A stretch of 64,000 bases of DNA from Raphanus sativus (lineage: Eukaryota; Streptophyta; Magnoliopsida; Brassicales; Brassicaceae), in NCBI RefSeq assembly GCF_000801105.2, contig NW_026615367.1, positions 23,266-87,265 of the forward strand, given 5' to 3'. The translations under genes and the position numbers were made by a program. Of the stretch, positions 23,686-33,816 are shown piece by piece; positions within the stretch are counted from its first letter, which is position 1, and each line of letters begins with the position of its first letter. The notes beneath the pieces were generated by a model that searched no databases, was not told the origin of the DNA, and saw only the letters and a list, made by a program, of their open reading frames with translations.

Positions 23686-24894
23686 ATGTCGCCCTACAAA
23701 TGTTTGTCTGACTTGGTGCCAAGGAAACATCAACCCTCAATTGCTGTAAAGATAGTGAGAACATGGAAGTCAACCATTGGGAAAATTTGTCTAAGTACAC
23801 GGTTCGTTATTGGAGATGAAAAAGTGAGTACTCTGTTTTTTTGGATAAAAGAAATTATTTCTCATATATTGGTTATGAAGATATCCTATATTCTGTTATA
23901 ATAGGGTATAACTATGGAAGCTACTTTGCCATGTGATGTCAAATTACCGTTTGGTGTAAATCTTAAGGAAGGTGATTGGTTTGAAATCTGTGATTTTGAA
24001 CTAACTTATGCTGCTGGACTAATACGCCCAACAAAGAACAAATACAAAATCATCCTCACTGAAAAACAGTGTTTACCAACATTCGTCCTATCACAGAGTT
24101 TACATTTCTTTGCTGTGGTAATTACAAAACCATCCTCCGTGGTCTATCGCATACCAAGTTCTGTATTGGTATGTGAACATTTGATTACAAATTTTAATTT
24201 TTTTAAGGTTCATTTATTTTAATTTTTCCTAATATTTCCGTTATATCAAAATCTAATAATGTTCATATGTGTTACCTATACGACGAAGACGTATGTGGAG
24301 CTTTGGTTCATGTTGGTCCAATCGAAGATGATATTAAAGTGCATCCCGACCTTATTATTAATGATGGACGTCACAGCCGTATTAAGTTTGCTATCATGAA
24401 TTTTGAGTAAGTGATGTTCTTTTAACGTTTTATGTTTACAACAGTTCCCATTGGATAACATTTAATATATTTTTTTCTATTCAGTTTTGCTGAAATCAAC
24501 TGTGTTGCCTATGGAACTGTAGCGGAGAAATTATTTGAAAACTGGTTTTCATCAACTGCAAAGATTGTTGTTTGTGTTTTGAAATTATGGCGAATTGAGT
24601 GGGGTGAGGGTATGTTTTCGAAATCTACACTATTATTGGAACAATAGTAGTATTAGATAATTAACCTTTTAGTTGAATTGTTGTTTATTGTAGGTCGCTT
24701 AAGCCATCTAACAAACTTCGAAGGATGTTTGGATATTTTATTTGATTCTGGTATTGCTGAAATACAGTACTTCAAATCAACGTAAGTTTCATATAATTGG
24801 CTTCATGACCTATTAGAGAAATTTTTGTGAAATTATCATTGCTAATGTTAACTCTTTTCTTATATATTTCAGGCTTCCATTCTATCGAGAATGA
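23686..24894 (+). CDS. RPA1-like ssDNA-binding protein gene B (six exons)
   Basis: Exons with canonical borders are 23686-23823 (VPRKHQPSIAVKIVRTWKST), 23907-24171 (GITMEATLPCDVKLPFGVNL, then LKEGDWFEICDFELTYAAGL), about 24245-24407 (LYDEDVCGALVHVGPIEDD), about 24485-24608 (INCVAYGTVAEKLFENWF, then VCVLKLWRIEWGEG), 24694-24781 (LSHLTNFEGCLDILFDSGIA) and a tiny last exon LPFYRE ending at TGA 24892-24894. It matches the N-terminal OB-fold part of RPA1-like proteins and lacks the C-terminal zinc region of gene A. No frameshift is visible. It lies downstream of the helicase in the same orientation. Third-exon borders are approximate. Confidence 0.72.
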
Positions 24895-25875
24895 TTTTAA
24901 AGGAAGCTAATTCAAAGATTAATAAAAAAAATTACTGGAGTTCTATGTCAACTTTTACTTTCACATTTTTTTCCTTATATTTCATATTATTATTATTTTG
25001 TTATTTTACAAGTATGTTATCTAAAATTTCCAGAGTTATATTCCTATATTATAATGATTTTCTATCTAGACACATGGGTAGAGTTGTTTGAATTTTAATT
25101 TCCCGCAGAAAAATAAAACATTTTAATAAACTAATAAAACCTATTTAATATTCACGACATATAGCAGAAACAGACCTAATTTGTCTTACTATTTTGTTCA
25201 AAACCGAAATAAAATTGTGCTTAGACTAACCTTTGCCATGAGTTAATGCCAAGTATTTTAACGCATGAGACACCTTATAACAACTGCAATCCGCATTCCA
25301 ACCTGATCATCAGTCGAAGATAAATGTTAAGTATAAAAGGTTAGTGAAAACTACAGTTTTGTTTATTGTGCCTCAATTTGTAAATCCTATTAAACGGTTT
25401 CATTTTAGGTTATTTACTTAAGTTTAGTTTTGATTAACTATAATAAAAGTCAGACTTTTCGGTCAAGCAAAATAATCTCAAACTTACCTCCGACATAGTT
25501 CGTTATCGTGCTACAAAATCTTGGGATATCCTTCTTAGAACCAATACATATCTCCTCAATCGTCTATATTAGAAGTGTTCCTCAATTATTTCCTGATTAG
25601 CAAACCATTACTTTAGTGAAGGAAGGTAATATTGATATACGGAGAAAGTAAATCTATGAATTAAGAACTTGACATATAACATAAATTTCAAACATCTTCA
25701 TTAATGAATTACATATTTAAACTTCCGATTTCAATCCTAAAGATATTTTTTCCTTATATCTCTTTCTAAATCTCTTTTAGGGTTCAGACGAAACCTATAT
25801 ATATGCACTTTATACTAAGCAAACTAACTAAGCAAAAATCTCACATAATATAAGAAAGTCTTAACTGTTTTCGTG
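24895..25875. other. Spacer between RPA-like genes B and C
   Basis: AT-rich, with no supported gene. A TATATATAT stretch at 25796-25804, about 80 bp before the next ATG, is a plausible TATA element for gene C. Confidence 0.45.
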
Positions 25876-27056
25876 ATGGTGAACTTCATCTCTTTGAGTG
25901 AGTTGAATCATAAGATCCAGTTCCCTGCAATTCGTGTTAAGATAATCAGGAAATGGATTACCAGATTTGGTAGAGATCATCAGTCAGTCATGCTACTAGG
26001 AGATGCGAACGTAAGTTATCTTATATTTTATTCAATCGCTTACATATAACCTTTATACCAAAATCTGATCCTCTACTTAATTGATGTTTTAAACAGGGAA
26101 TAACAATCGAAGGAAGCTTAAGCTATGCTTTCTGTCTGCCTAACGAGATTGAGCTGAAAGAAGGTGACTGGTTTGAGATACTCAATTTCGAGATAAGGCA
26201 TTTTATTGAGATGTATCGAACCACAAAACACAAGTACAAGATCATTTTCAATGATTCGACTTTGTTTAGAAAGATTGAACCAGTGAACGGTTCTACATTT
26301 CTATGCTGTGCAAACTTTCGTGATATCAAGCGGGGTTTATATCATCCAATGTACTGTCTGGGTAAGTTAACTATGTTTAACCTTTTCTTAGATTGTCACC
26401 TAATGCCCTTGACAACTCATATAATTTTCTCTCATGTAGATCTATGTGGAGCATTGATCCGTGTAGGAGATCTTATAGCTACTAAGACATATCAACATGC
26501 CAACATTTACCATCCTATTTTATATTCGTTGGAGTTCTCCTTAATAGATCTCGGGTTTGAACTTTTCAGATGTCAAATCTGTTAAAAGTTTATTACGACC
26601 ATGTGTGTACAAGTTATATTGATGCAAATTTTTTACCTAAATGTAACAGGTACAATCATATCAGGTGTGTTGCTTATGGAGCTCTAGCCCATAGTTTAAA
26701 CTCATACTGGCGTTCTAATACTGCAGATGTTGTAGTATGTGTTTTAAGGTTATGGAGAATTGAGTGGGAAGCATGTAATCTATATTTATTTGGACTTTTT
26801 TCTATTCAGAAGTTCTGGTTTCTCTACTTATCACATATATTACTTTATATAGGTGGTCTCACGTGTGTTACAAACATGGAAGGTGTTTCTGAAATGTTGT
26901 TTGATACTGACATCCCAGAGATTCAGTTCTTCAAATCGCAGTAAGCAGAATATATTATATTGTTTAGTTAATATGTGTAGTATATATAAGAAAAAAATGG
27001 TTAGTCCTAATATGTTTAACTTATGTAATTGCAGGATCCCAAGCATCGATTTCTGA
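25876..27056 (+). CDS. RPA1-like ssDNA-binding protein gene C (six exons)
   Basis: This gene has the same exon plan as gene B. Exon 1, 25876-26010, is MVNFISLSELNHKIQFPAIR then VKIIRKWITRFG. Exon 2, 26097-26361, has GITIEGSLSYAFCLP, KEGDWFEILNFEIRHF and MYRTTKHKYKIIF. Exon 3, about 26440-26570, has LCGALIRVGDLIATK. Exon 4, about 26650-26770, has CVAYGALAHSLNSYW and VCVLRLWRIEWE. Exon 5, about 26852-26941, has TNMEGVSEMLFDTDIPEIQF. Exon 6 is IPSIDF with TGA 27054-27056. Genes B and C are diverged duplicates of one short RPA1-like form. Single-stranded DNA binding is inferred from family resemblance. No internal stop is evident in the exons I followed. Confidence 0.72.
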
Positions 27057-27360
27057 AGTCTCAAATTTTTCCTATATTGGTTGTTTCAAGTTGTTTTTTA
27101 CAATACCTATTTATATTTAGACCATTCTTTGTTTTCGGAAGAATGAGATATGCATCCTTATTATAATGGAATTGAGTTTTTTATTCACAGTAGATTACTC
27201 TATCTAGCTTACTTCTATGTTTTCGTATATATAACCATCACTCAGCATCACAATTTTTTATCTTATTCAAGAACTACTAAAGACGTATACTACTTAATCG
27301 TTACTAAAACCAGAAGAATATGAAACACTAACCTCAATAAACTAAAGATACTGCTACTAG
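27057..27360. other. Spacer after RPA-like gene C
   Basis: AT-rich 3' flank with nothing recognisable. Confidence 0.5.
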
Positions 27361-27679
27361 ACTAAATTAATTGATCAAGCACTAGAAACAAAAATAGGAA
27401 ACTAACCTCTGTCCCGTAAATCTGAGATGATTTAGTGCGGACAAAATTGAAGGTTAGCTTTGTCGGAATCGACGAGTCAGTTGATGAATGAGGTATCATT
27501 AACGAAGCCGTTATCTGCGACAGATCCATGTTCGGTGTGAGATTGTTCGATGACTCCACCAAAGTCGAATCGATCGTGGAAGAGGCGGTCACCGATTTCT
27601 GAGTGATTGAGATAGCAGGAGCGAAGCACCGCTTTACATTGCGTTGATATGGTGGCTGAAGAATTTTTGCAGATGACAA
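27361..27679 (-). CDS. Hypothetical Ser/Thr-rich ORF in Helitron
   Basis: A 105-residue - strand frame from ATG 27679 (MSSAKILQPPYQRNVKRCFA) is rich in Ser and Thr and ends in a hydrophobic stretch (SFLFLFLVLDQLI). A GT-AG type border near the end (ACAG|AGGTTAG) suggests that the real exon may end near 27410. I do not recognise it. It could be a captured first exon or a chance frame. Confidence 0.3.
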
Positions 27680-29227
27680 GATAAAGAGAATCGACTCTTC
27701 AGAATGTAAAATGAAAACCCGCGTTACTCAGTTTTTTCTCCGATAATGAAGTCTTTTATTTTTTTGGATGAAACGCGTTGATTTGTATATCAGATCTATT
27801 GCAATTCTATCTTCGATTAGAATCAGAGGATAGAAGTGTAGGGTTTTTGGCTCGGAAAATGGGTTGCAGATGTATTTTTCTTTTAGGTCACATAGCAAAT
27901 AAATAAGACTTAAATAAATGGACCTATTTTATAAATTTAAGTTGGGTTTACAAAACAAAAGCCCAATTTGTATATAAATAATTTGGGTTTTTATAATACG
28001 TTTTTTTCTTTTTTTAAGAAAACAAAAGCATTAAAACAAAATGAGAGAAATCTTAATATCCATAAAATATGTAATTGTATTATAATAAAAATAATTTTAT
28101 TTCAGAGAATTACAAACTTATCATAGTAAAATTTCTATTGCAATTATTTAAATAAAAAATAACTATTAATAAGAATTATAATATTAAACTAAAAATAATA
28201 TTTATATGAGTATCAACAAACAATTTACTATATTATTTCTAGCATTTATGAAAGTTCAAACAACATGTATCATATGTTATCAGCTTATATAAAATACATA
28301 ATATTAAATCTCGACCCCTTTTTAAAAAAATAACACAAAAATATGGATGCTTTTTTCTTCTAGTATACATTTTTTTATAACATTAATTTATAAATTGGGA
28401 AATGAAATCACATTGTTTCGACATTAGCACAGTCTTGAATTCGTATAACATGAAATCCAAGTTAGGATAATAGTACTTTCTTGGTTATTACTCAATTTAT
28501 ATGCATATAGATTTCCTTATTTCTTTTATGTTTAATTTTAAGAATATGGCACTTTTTGTTTTCTCTTTCATTTTTTATATTTTTTATTGCAAGTTATATA
28601 ATTACGGATATACTTTTATGTGTTATTTTTGGATTGTTGTTTATTGATTATTAGCTAAAAGAACTTTACCGAAAATTTCTTTAACTTTAAAACACTAATA
28701 TTTTTTCTTCAATTTTTCAAATCTTATTTGATTTAATCCTTTCAGCATTTCAATACAAAGTAACAAAGGTTCTCATACCTAAACAAAAATTGTTTAAACA
28801 AACATTATGACAAAAAGAAAAATATATAATACTTTTTATTTTATTTTAAGGAATTGATTATCATAATCAAAACTGATCTCTGACCTTGCATGTGGATAAC
28901 TTATTTTATACAATGACAAAAATTTTAACCAAAAATAAACTGGTTTTATTCCAAAAACCGATTCAACAATAAGATTTATGGCAATAGTGTTTAAAACTGA
29001 TAATAACATGATTATCCATTAGGTGATTCTCCAAACAATAGTTTTGAACCAAATCTAATTAAAGATAACAAAGGCGCAACCTTTCCATTGATAAGATGAC
29101 ATAGAAAACATGAACTTCATTACACATACTTCGAAGGAACGACAACATAAAAATACCCACATATCAACTACAACATGAAACATCTTACAACATAGATAAT
29201 ACGGATTAGACAACTCTTCTCCCTCAG
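27680..29227. other. AT-rich Helitron interior without genes
   Basis: Very AT-rich DNA with no convincing reading frame, hairpin or repeat. The segment 27840-28010 resembles 31700-31830 in wording (GGGTT...GGCCCAATTTG-type sequence), suggesting an older internal duplication. Confidence 0.5.
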
Positions 29228-29814
29228 TTAATCTTTATTTCTGGCAAAGTGGACAAATTGTTTGAGCCTTTTGTAATAATAACACTTCTTGCATAGTTTG
29301 ACCATGTTATCCGGATCGCAATTTCCTTCAGGCCTAATGTTGATCATATTAACGTAGTACTCATGCTTCATAATGCGGGGGATATCGGTTAGCGAGTTCT
29401 TGATGACGGTCCAGCAATGATCAGAGGTTTCTATATCTAACTTCCAGTTGAGTTGATCCAAGTACTTTTTACCTTTTGGATAGTAACCCCGTGCTAGCAG
29501 TAAAAGACCGTAGAGATACGTACCTTTCTCATTGCCACCAATCGATGACAGGCCTATATGGCGCGTACCGATTTGTATCTGCTCGTGGAAGAAGTATTTG
29601 AGGAAGCCTTCAATGTAGTGTGCTTGGGCGTTGTTGTGAAGAGGGCCTTGAACTTGGCGTGATGCGTCAACATTGCCAATGGATTCACCACAAAATAGTC
29701 GAGCCTAACGTTCCGGAAATAGACATCGGGATCAGAGCTCAGGGAGTTTTCGTCCATTGAGTCGTCGTCGCTTTCGTGGGAAGGATAATTGTTTATAGAA
29801 TTATCCGATGACAT
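29228..29814 (-). pseudogene. Captured F-box/Sel1-repeat type gene fragment, frameshifted
   Basis: The - strand frame from ATG 29814 (MSSDNSINNYPSHESDDDSM) reaches DPDVYFRNVRLDYFVVNPLA, the segment that follows the F-box in Brassicaceae At2g35280-like proteins. It then shifts frame near 29640. In the next frame it continues HYIEGFLKYFFHEQIQIGT, LSSIGGNEKGTYLYGLLLLA and DQLNWKLDIETSDHCW, ending KQFVHFARNKD at TAA 29230-29228. The tandem helical part looks Sel1-like. No F-box is visible upstream, so only the distal part was captured. It lies antisense within the Helitron, as expected for transduplicated host gene pieces. Confidence 0.65.
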
Positions 29815-30589
29815 AGTCTTTCTTTACTAAGCGATGTTGATCTCCAAGGTTTTATTTGCTGTGTTTACTAAAAATGGGGATAAGGTGGTTTGCATGAGAG
29901 AATGGAGGAGGAAGTTATATAAACGAAGATGATGATCTTTTACATTTTAAATTTGATCAAGAATCAAATAAAATATTTGATGGGAACTATGCAGCTTTAA
30001 AAAAGCTGTCACTTATGGTGTTGTCATTTCTATTCCTTGATGATTGAAAAAAAGAAACGCCATTCATAATCTTGGTGATCGAACTGGTCAGATTCGATAT
30101 AGAAATAAATTATATATTGTTATATTTGGTTAGTTTTAGTTCAGAGAAATATGAAATATCGATTGAATAGGTAATAACCCGAGTAGATTGAACAACATAG
30201 GAGATTTGATAGACCTTAAGGATGAAGTTAGTTTGAGCCTAGATTAATAAACTAGATAACCAATAATTGTTTCTTGATCAGGCTATTTAGTTAATCTAAT
30301 TTGTTCTAGGTGATGTATAAAAGGATTTGAATATGATGATAAACATTGTGGTTCCATGTAATAAGAGAACATTATCCCGTATATTCTAGACTGCCTCGGC
30401 TATCTCGATTCGTATTTCTAAATCAATCACGGCTATATTAAATTGGAACCTTACCTAGATCAGTATAGGATTTTAATAAATCTTATCTTTATAACTTAAT
30501 ATAGCTTTATAGAGGCTAGAATAATGTACTGTTTATGAAGAAAGAGTAGATGAAACCTTCAATGTTGTCTTTATCTGAAAAGTTTAGAT
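29815..30589. other. AT-rich spacer
   Basis: This holds the possible promoter side of the captured fragment. No gene or repeat is recognised. Confidence 0.4.
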
Positions 30590-31050
30590 AACATATGGTG
30601 TTGAGGTGAATTTTGTCTACAAGGAAATATTCGAGAATCTATTTGAATAGAAGGAAGGAAATGTAAGTATACTATAGGTTCATGTTTTAGAAATCAAGAG
30701 GCTCGGCTTTCTAAAATGTTTTAAACCTGCGCATTTCGTAGTGTAAAAAGCTAATGTCGAACCAATGTGTTTTTAAAACAGGGGATTTTATTACATATGT
30801 GTTACGAGGAAGCTATGATCATTAAAGAAATGTAACTGTTTAAAGCATACTTGAAATGTAAATCCCCTAAAACATGAACGTTTTTGGATGTACAATGTGT
30901 AAGAGTTTTTTTAATATTTAACAGTGGAACTTACTTGGTTGGTTTTCAGAAGTGTGTGTATATTTATGCTACGATCACAGAAGTTGTTTGTTAATGAAAC
31001 TATCATCAGCTCTTAACTATAAGTGTTTAACTGTATTACTTATTCATTTT
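30590..31050 (+). pseudogene. Remnant of a second Helitron helicase 3' end
   Basis: NFVYKEIFENLFE with a stop at about 30650 parallels the helicase C-terminus [15 protein letters not shown] at 22575. Downstream, both loci share the sequence around GAAGCTATGATGAGCT and AAGTTGTTTGT (22700-22760 versus 30808-30850 and 30979-31030). The rest of the second helicase is missing. Confidence 0.55.
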
Positions 31051-32375
31051 ATCTAAGGCTGATTGAAAAGTTGCAATAGTATTAAGTTGTAGTTAGCTAG
31101 AACACTTACCTTAACAAACGGTTGTTGTTGCTCCTTCTATGGTTAAGCTTATGCCCTTCCTCTCCGAGATCTTTGTTTCGAATTCCACACTATTTGTATT
31201 ATAGATGGATTTTTGAAATATTAACTTCCAGCTCCACCATCACTTCCACTCGCCGTTTTACATGAAAAGTCAGAGTAAAAAATCAGAGGATAGAAGTTTT
31301 GGTTGAATTGAAAATTTCAAACCTAAAAGAAACAATTTGAATGATAACTAATAATCTTCGTAAAACCGGAAACAGTCATTCATGATAACGAAATTTCGAT
31401 TGAGGTAAATTACCTTCTGGTGAAGACAGATTGGTCGATTTTTCTCAGACATCTCTTAATTGATCAATCCAATTAGAATTTTCCTCCCAAATGTCGAAGA
31501 TCTAATCTGGAGTAAGGAATGAAGACATGTGGTGATGGAATTAATTGAATCGTAACCCGCGACCGCTTCTTCTAACAATGGTCACCAACAAAGAAAAAAG
31601 ACAGGATCACCGGAACTGATAATTTGATCGAAACTTTGTTGGTCTTTCGCGGAGAGGAAGAAAAGGTAATTGGGATCAGACGGCGTTGTTTGAGCAGAAA
31701 TGATGTTTAGTGGTGATTTTTAATATGGGTCCTAAGTGAAAATACTTCATATGTAAAACAAATTGGGCTTATGTTAATGAATTGGAAAAAGCCCAATTCA
31801 TATTTGAATTCATGTTATAATTCCTAAATATATAAAACCTTTGCATATTTTTGTTATAATTTGTTTTCTTTTGTTATATAAAATTAAAGTTCTTTCAATA
31901 TTTATTAAAAGAAATCTATATTTATATTCATGCAACATTTTAAATTTTTTTTAAACACACCTAAATATCCATATTGAATAATTCTAAATGAGGCGTAGCA
32001 TATACTAATAATGTTTTCAAATATTCATTTCGCTGTTTTGTCTTTAGAATTTTATTTTATTGTTTTGCAGTTATATAAAGTTGTTTTTATTATGATTCTT
32101 ATGGAAATTATAATATTCAATATAATTGTTGACATTAGGAATGTCTTCAAAAATATTGTAAAATTCAACCAAACAATTACAAACAGTCTTTTCGTTAACA
32201 TCCAAAAAACGAAAAAACCTTAAACATTGTAACGACCTAAATAAAATTAAACACTGAATTAGCATGTCCAAAATATCATCCTCCTCAATTAAAAAAAATC
32301 GAAAAAAAAAACTAAAACCAAACTGATACCTAAATTTAATATAACTAATGTCGTAAAACCTCAAATTTAATCTCA
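31051..32375. other. Terminal non-coding region of Helitron
   Basis: AT-rich, with no supported gene. Frames at 32011-32385 are low-complexity (Ile/Phe-rich) and not convincing. Confidence 0.45.
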
Positions 32376-32404
32376 CCCCGCGCAAGGCGCGGATCTTATC
32401 CTAG
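32376..32404 (+). repeat. Helitron 3' terminal hairpin and CTAG
   Basis: CCCCGCGCAAGGCGCGG forms a 6-bp GC stem with an AAG loop, followed by ATCTTATC and CTAG, then host T. This is the diagnostic Helitron 3' end. Confidence 0.88.
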
Positions 32405-32610
32405 TGTATATGTATACAACACTTTTGCTTTTACCCTCTCAATTTCTATAGATTAAAATTTATAATTTCTTTTATTCCATTCACTCCACGCAAAGCGCGG
32501 ATATCACATAATACTTTTACAATCACCTTGCTAAGATTTTTTTTTTCTCACCTTGCTAAAATTAGGTGGAACCAAATATTAATCAAGATATTTTTTCCCA
32601 TAATACACAA

Positions 32611-33642
32611 CTAGGTTTTTGGCCTGCGAATACGGGCACAAATATTTTTTTTTTGTCATCAAACATACAGACTCAGACTGATTTTGTACACCAAACTGGT
32701 AGCTCAGCATCCATGTGAATGACAAAAGACGATTGTTGTCTCGCACTGCGTGCTAGACGATCCGCCCTTGAATTTTCCGTCCTTGGTACTTGAATGAGCT
32801 GTGAACTATGGAAACTACTTTGTAAGCTCCTGATATCCTCCAGATAACTTGCGAACGCCGGCCACTTTTTGGGCAAAAATATTTTATGATTACTCATTAA
32901 TACATTCACTACTAAATAAATACTAAAATATAAATTATTATTAATTATGTTTTCATCTAAAAATTCTTATGTCTGAATTTCTTTGTATATTACATTATAC
33001 TTAGGAATTATATTTTCATTTTAAAATATATTATCTTTCCAATTATATAAAATTAATAATTTTACATGATGAATATTCAATATGAGTTTTCTGTTTTTTT
33101 TTTACTTTTTATTAAAAGATTTGTTTTCAGATTACAACACAATATACATACAAAATATTTTTATTTTAAAATATATTTGTAGATTTTGGATAATTATTAT
33201 CCTTATTAGTGTTAATTAATTATTTAATCAAGAAAATCGTTTTAATTTTTGGTTAATTTATATATCTTATTTATTAAGAGAATAAACAATATTAACTAAT
33301 CTAACTTTTAACATGAGAGCTTTTCTCTGTAATATAAAATTAAGAATTTTACTTGATGAATATTAATATGTATTTTTTTTAATTTTAACTTTTTTATTAA
33401 ATATTTTTTTTTCAGATAACAACAAAATATATACAAAAAAAAATTTTATTTTAAAATATATTTGTAGATTTTGTATAATTATTATCATTCTTAATTTTAA
33501 CTAATTATTTAATCAAAAAAAATCATTTTTTCTGTATTAAATTATATATCTTATTCATTAATGGTATAAATGATATTAACCACTCTAACTTTCAACGTGG
33601 GAGTTCAATAGGGAAAAATCACGTCGTAAATAATAGTATAGA
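32611..33642 (-). mobile_element. Short non-autonomous Helitron
   Basis: Read on the - strand, the element begins TCTATACTATTATTTACGAC at 33642, after A. It ends in an imperfect hairpin (GCCCGTATTCGCAGGCC), AAAAAC and CTAG at 32614-32611, followed by T. Both ends match Helitron rules for insertion between A and T. It encodes no replicase. A LINE fragment sits near its 3' end. Confidence 0.75.
32634..32884 (-). mobile_element. 5'-truncated LINE fragment with target duplication
   Basis: The LINE body is 32648-32870. The - strand frame has WPAFASYLEDIRSLQSSFHS and VPRTENSRADRLARSARQQS, typical of the LINE RNase H C-terminus. The tail is a poly(A) run (T run on +, 32641-32654). The flanks GGGCACAAATATTT (32634-32647) and GGGCAAAAATATTT (32871-32884) are a 14-bp target duplication with one mismatch. 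Confidence 0.8.
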
Positions 33643-33816
33643 TCTTAGTGATCTTATATTCCCTCACAACTAGAAATGATTTCTAAAAAAATTGAAAATC
33701 AAGTATATTATAATCAAATGTTTATAGTAATTTTTAAAAACACGGCCCAAAAACTGAACCTGACAACTTCTGGGTCACCAGATAATTGGGTCAACCGCAG
33801 ACGATATGCAGGTCAA

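Larger units (their letters stand above)
13140..32404 (+). mobile_element. Helitron (Rep/Hel plus RPA-like genes), 5' end left of window
   Basis: The + strand carries a Helitron-type replicase/helicase and three RPA1-like genes. It ends in a hairpin CCGCGC-AAG-GCGCGG, then ATCTTATC and CTAG at 32401-32404 followed by T, the standard Helitron 3' terminus. The 5' TC end is not in the window, because a CACTA element cuts the first RPA-like gene and the remainder lies beyond its far end. A second helicase remnant (30590-31050) shows that the 3' part is composite, so the 32404 end may belong to a related nested copy. Confidence 0.85.

Noticed and set aside
32490..32510. CCACGCAAAGCGCGGATATC, resembling a Helitron 3' hairpin
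   Set aside because: The stem is imperfect and no CTAG (CTRR) follows within 12 bp; at most a relic.
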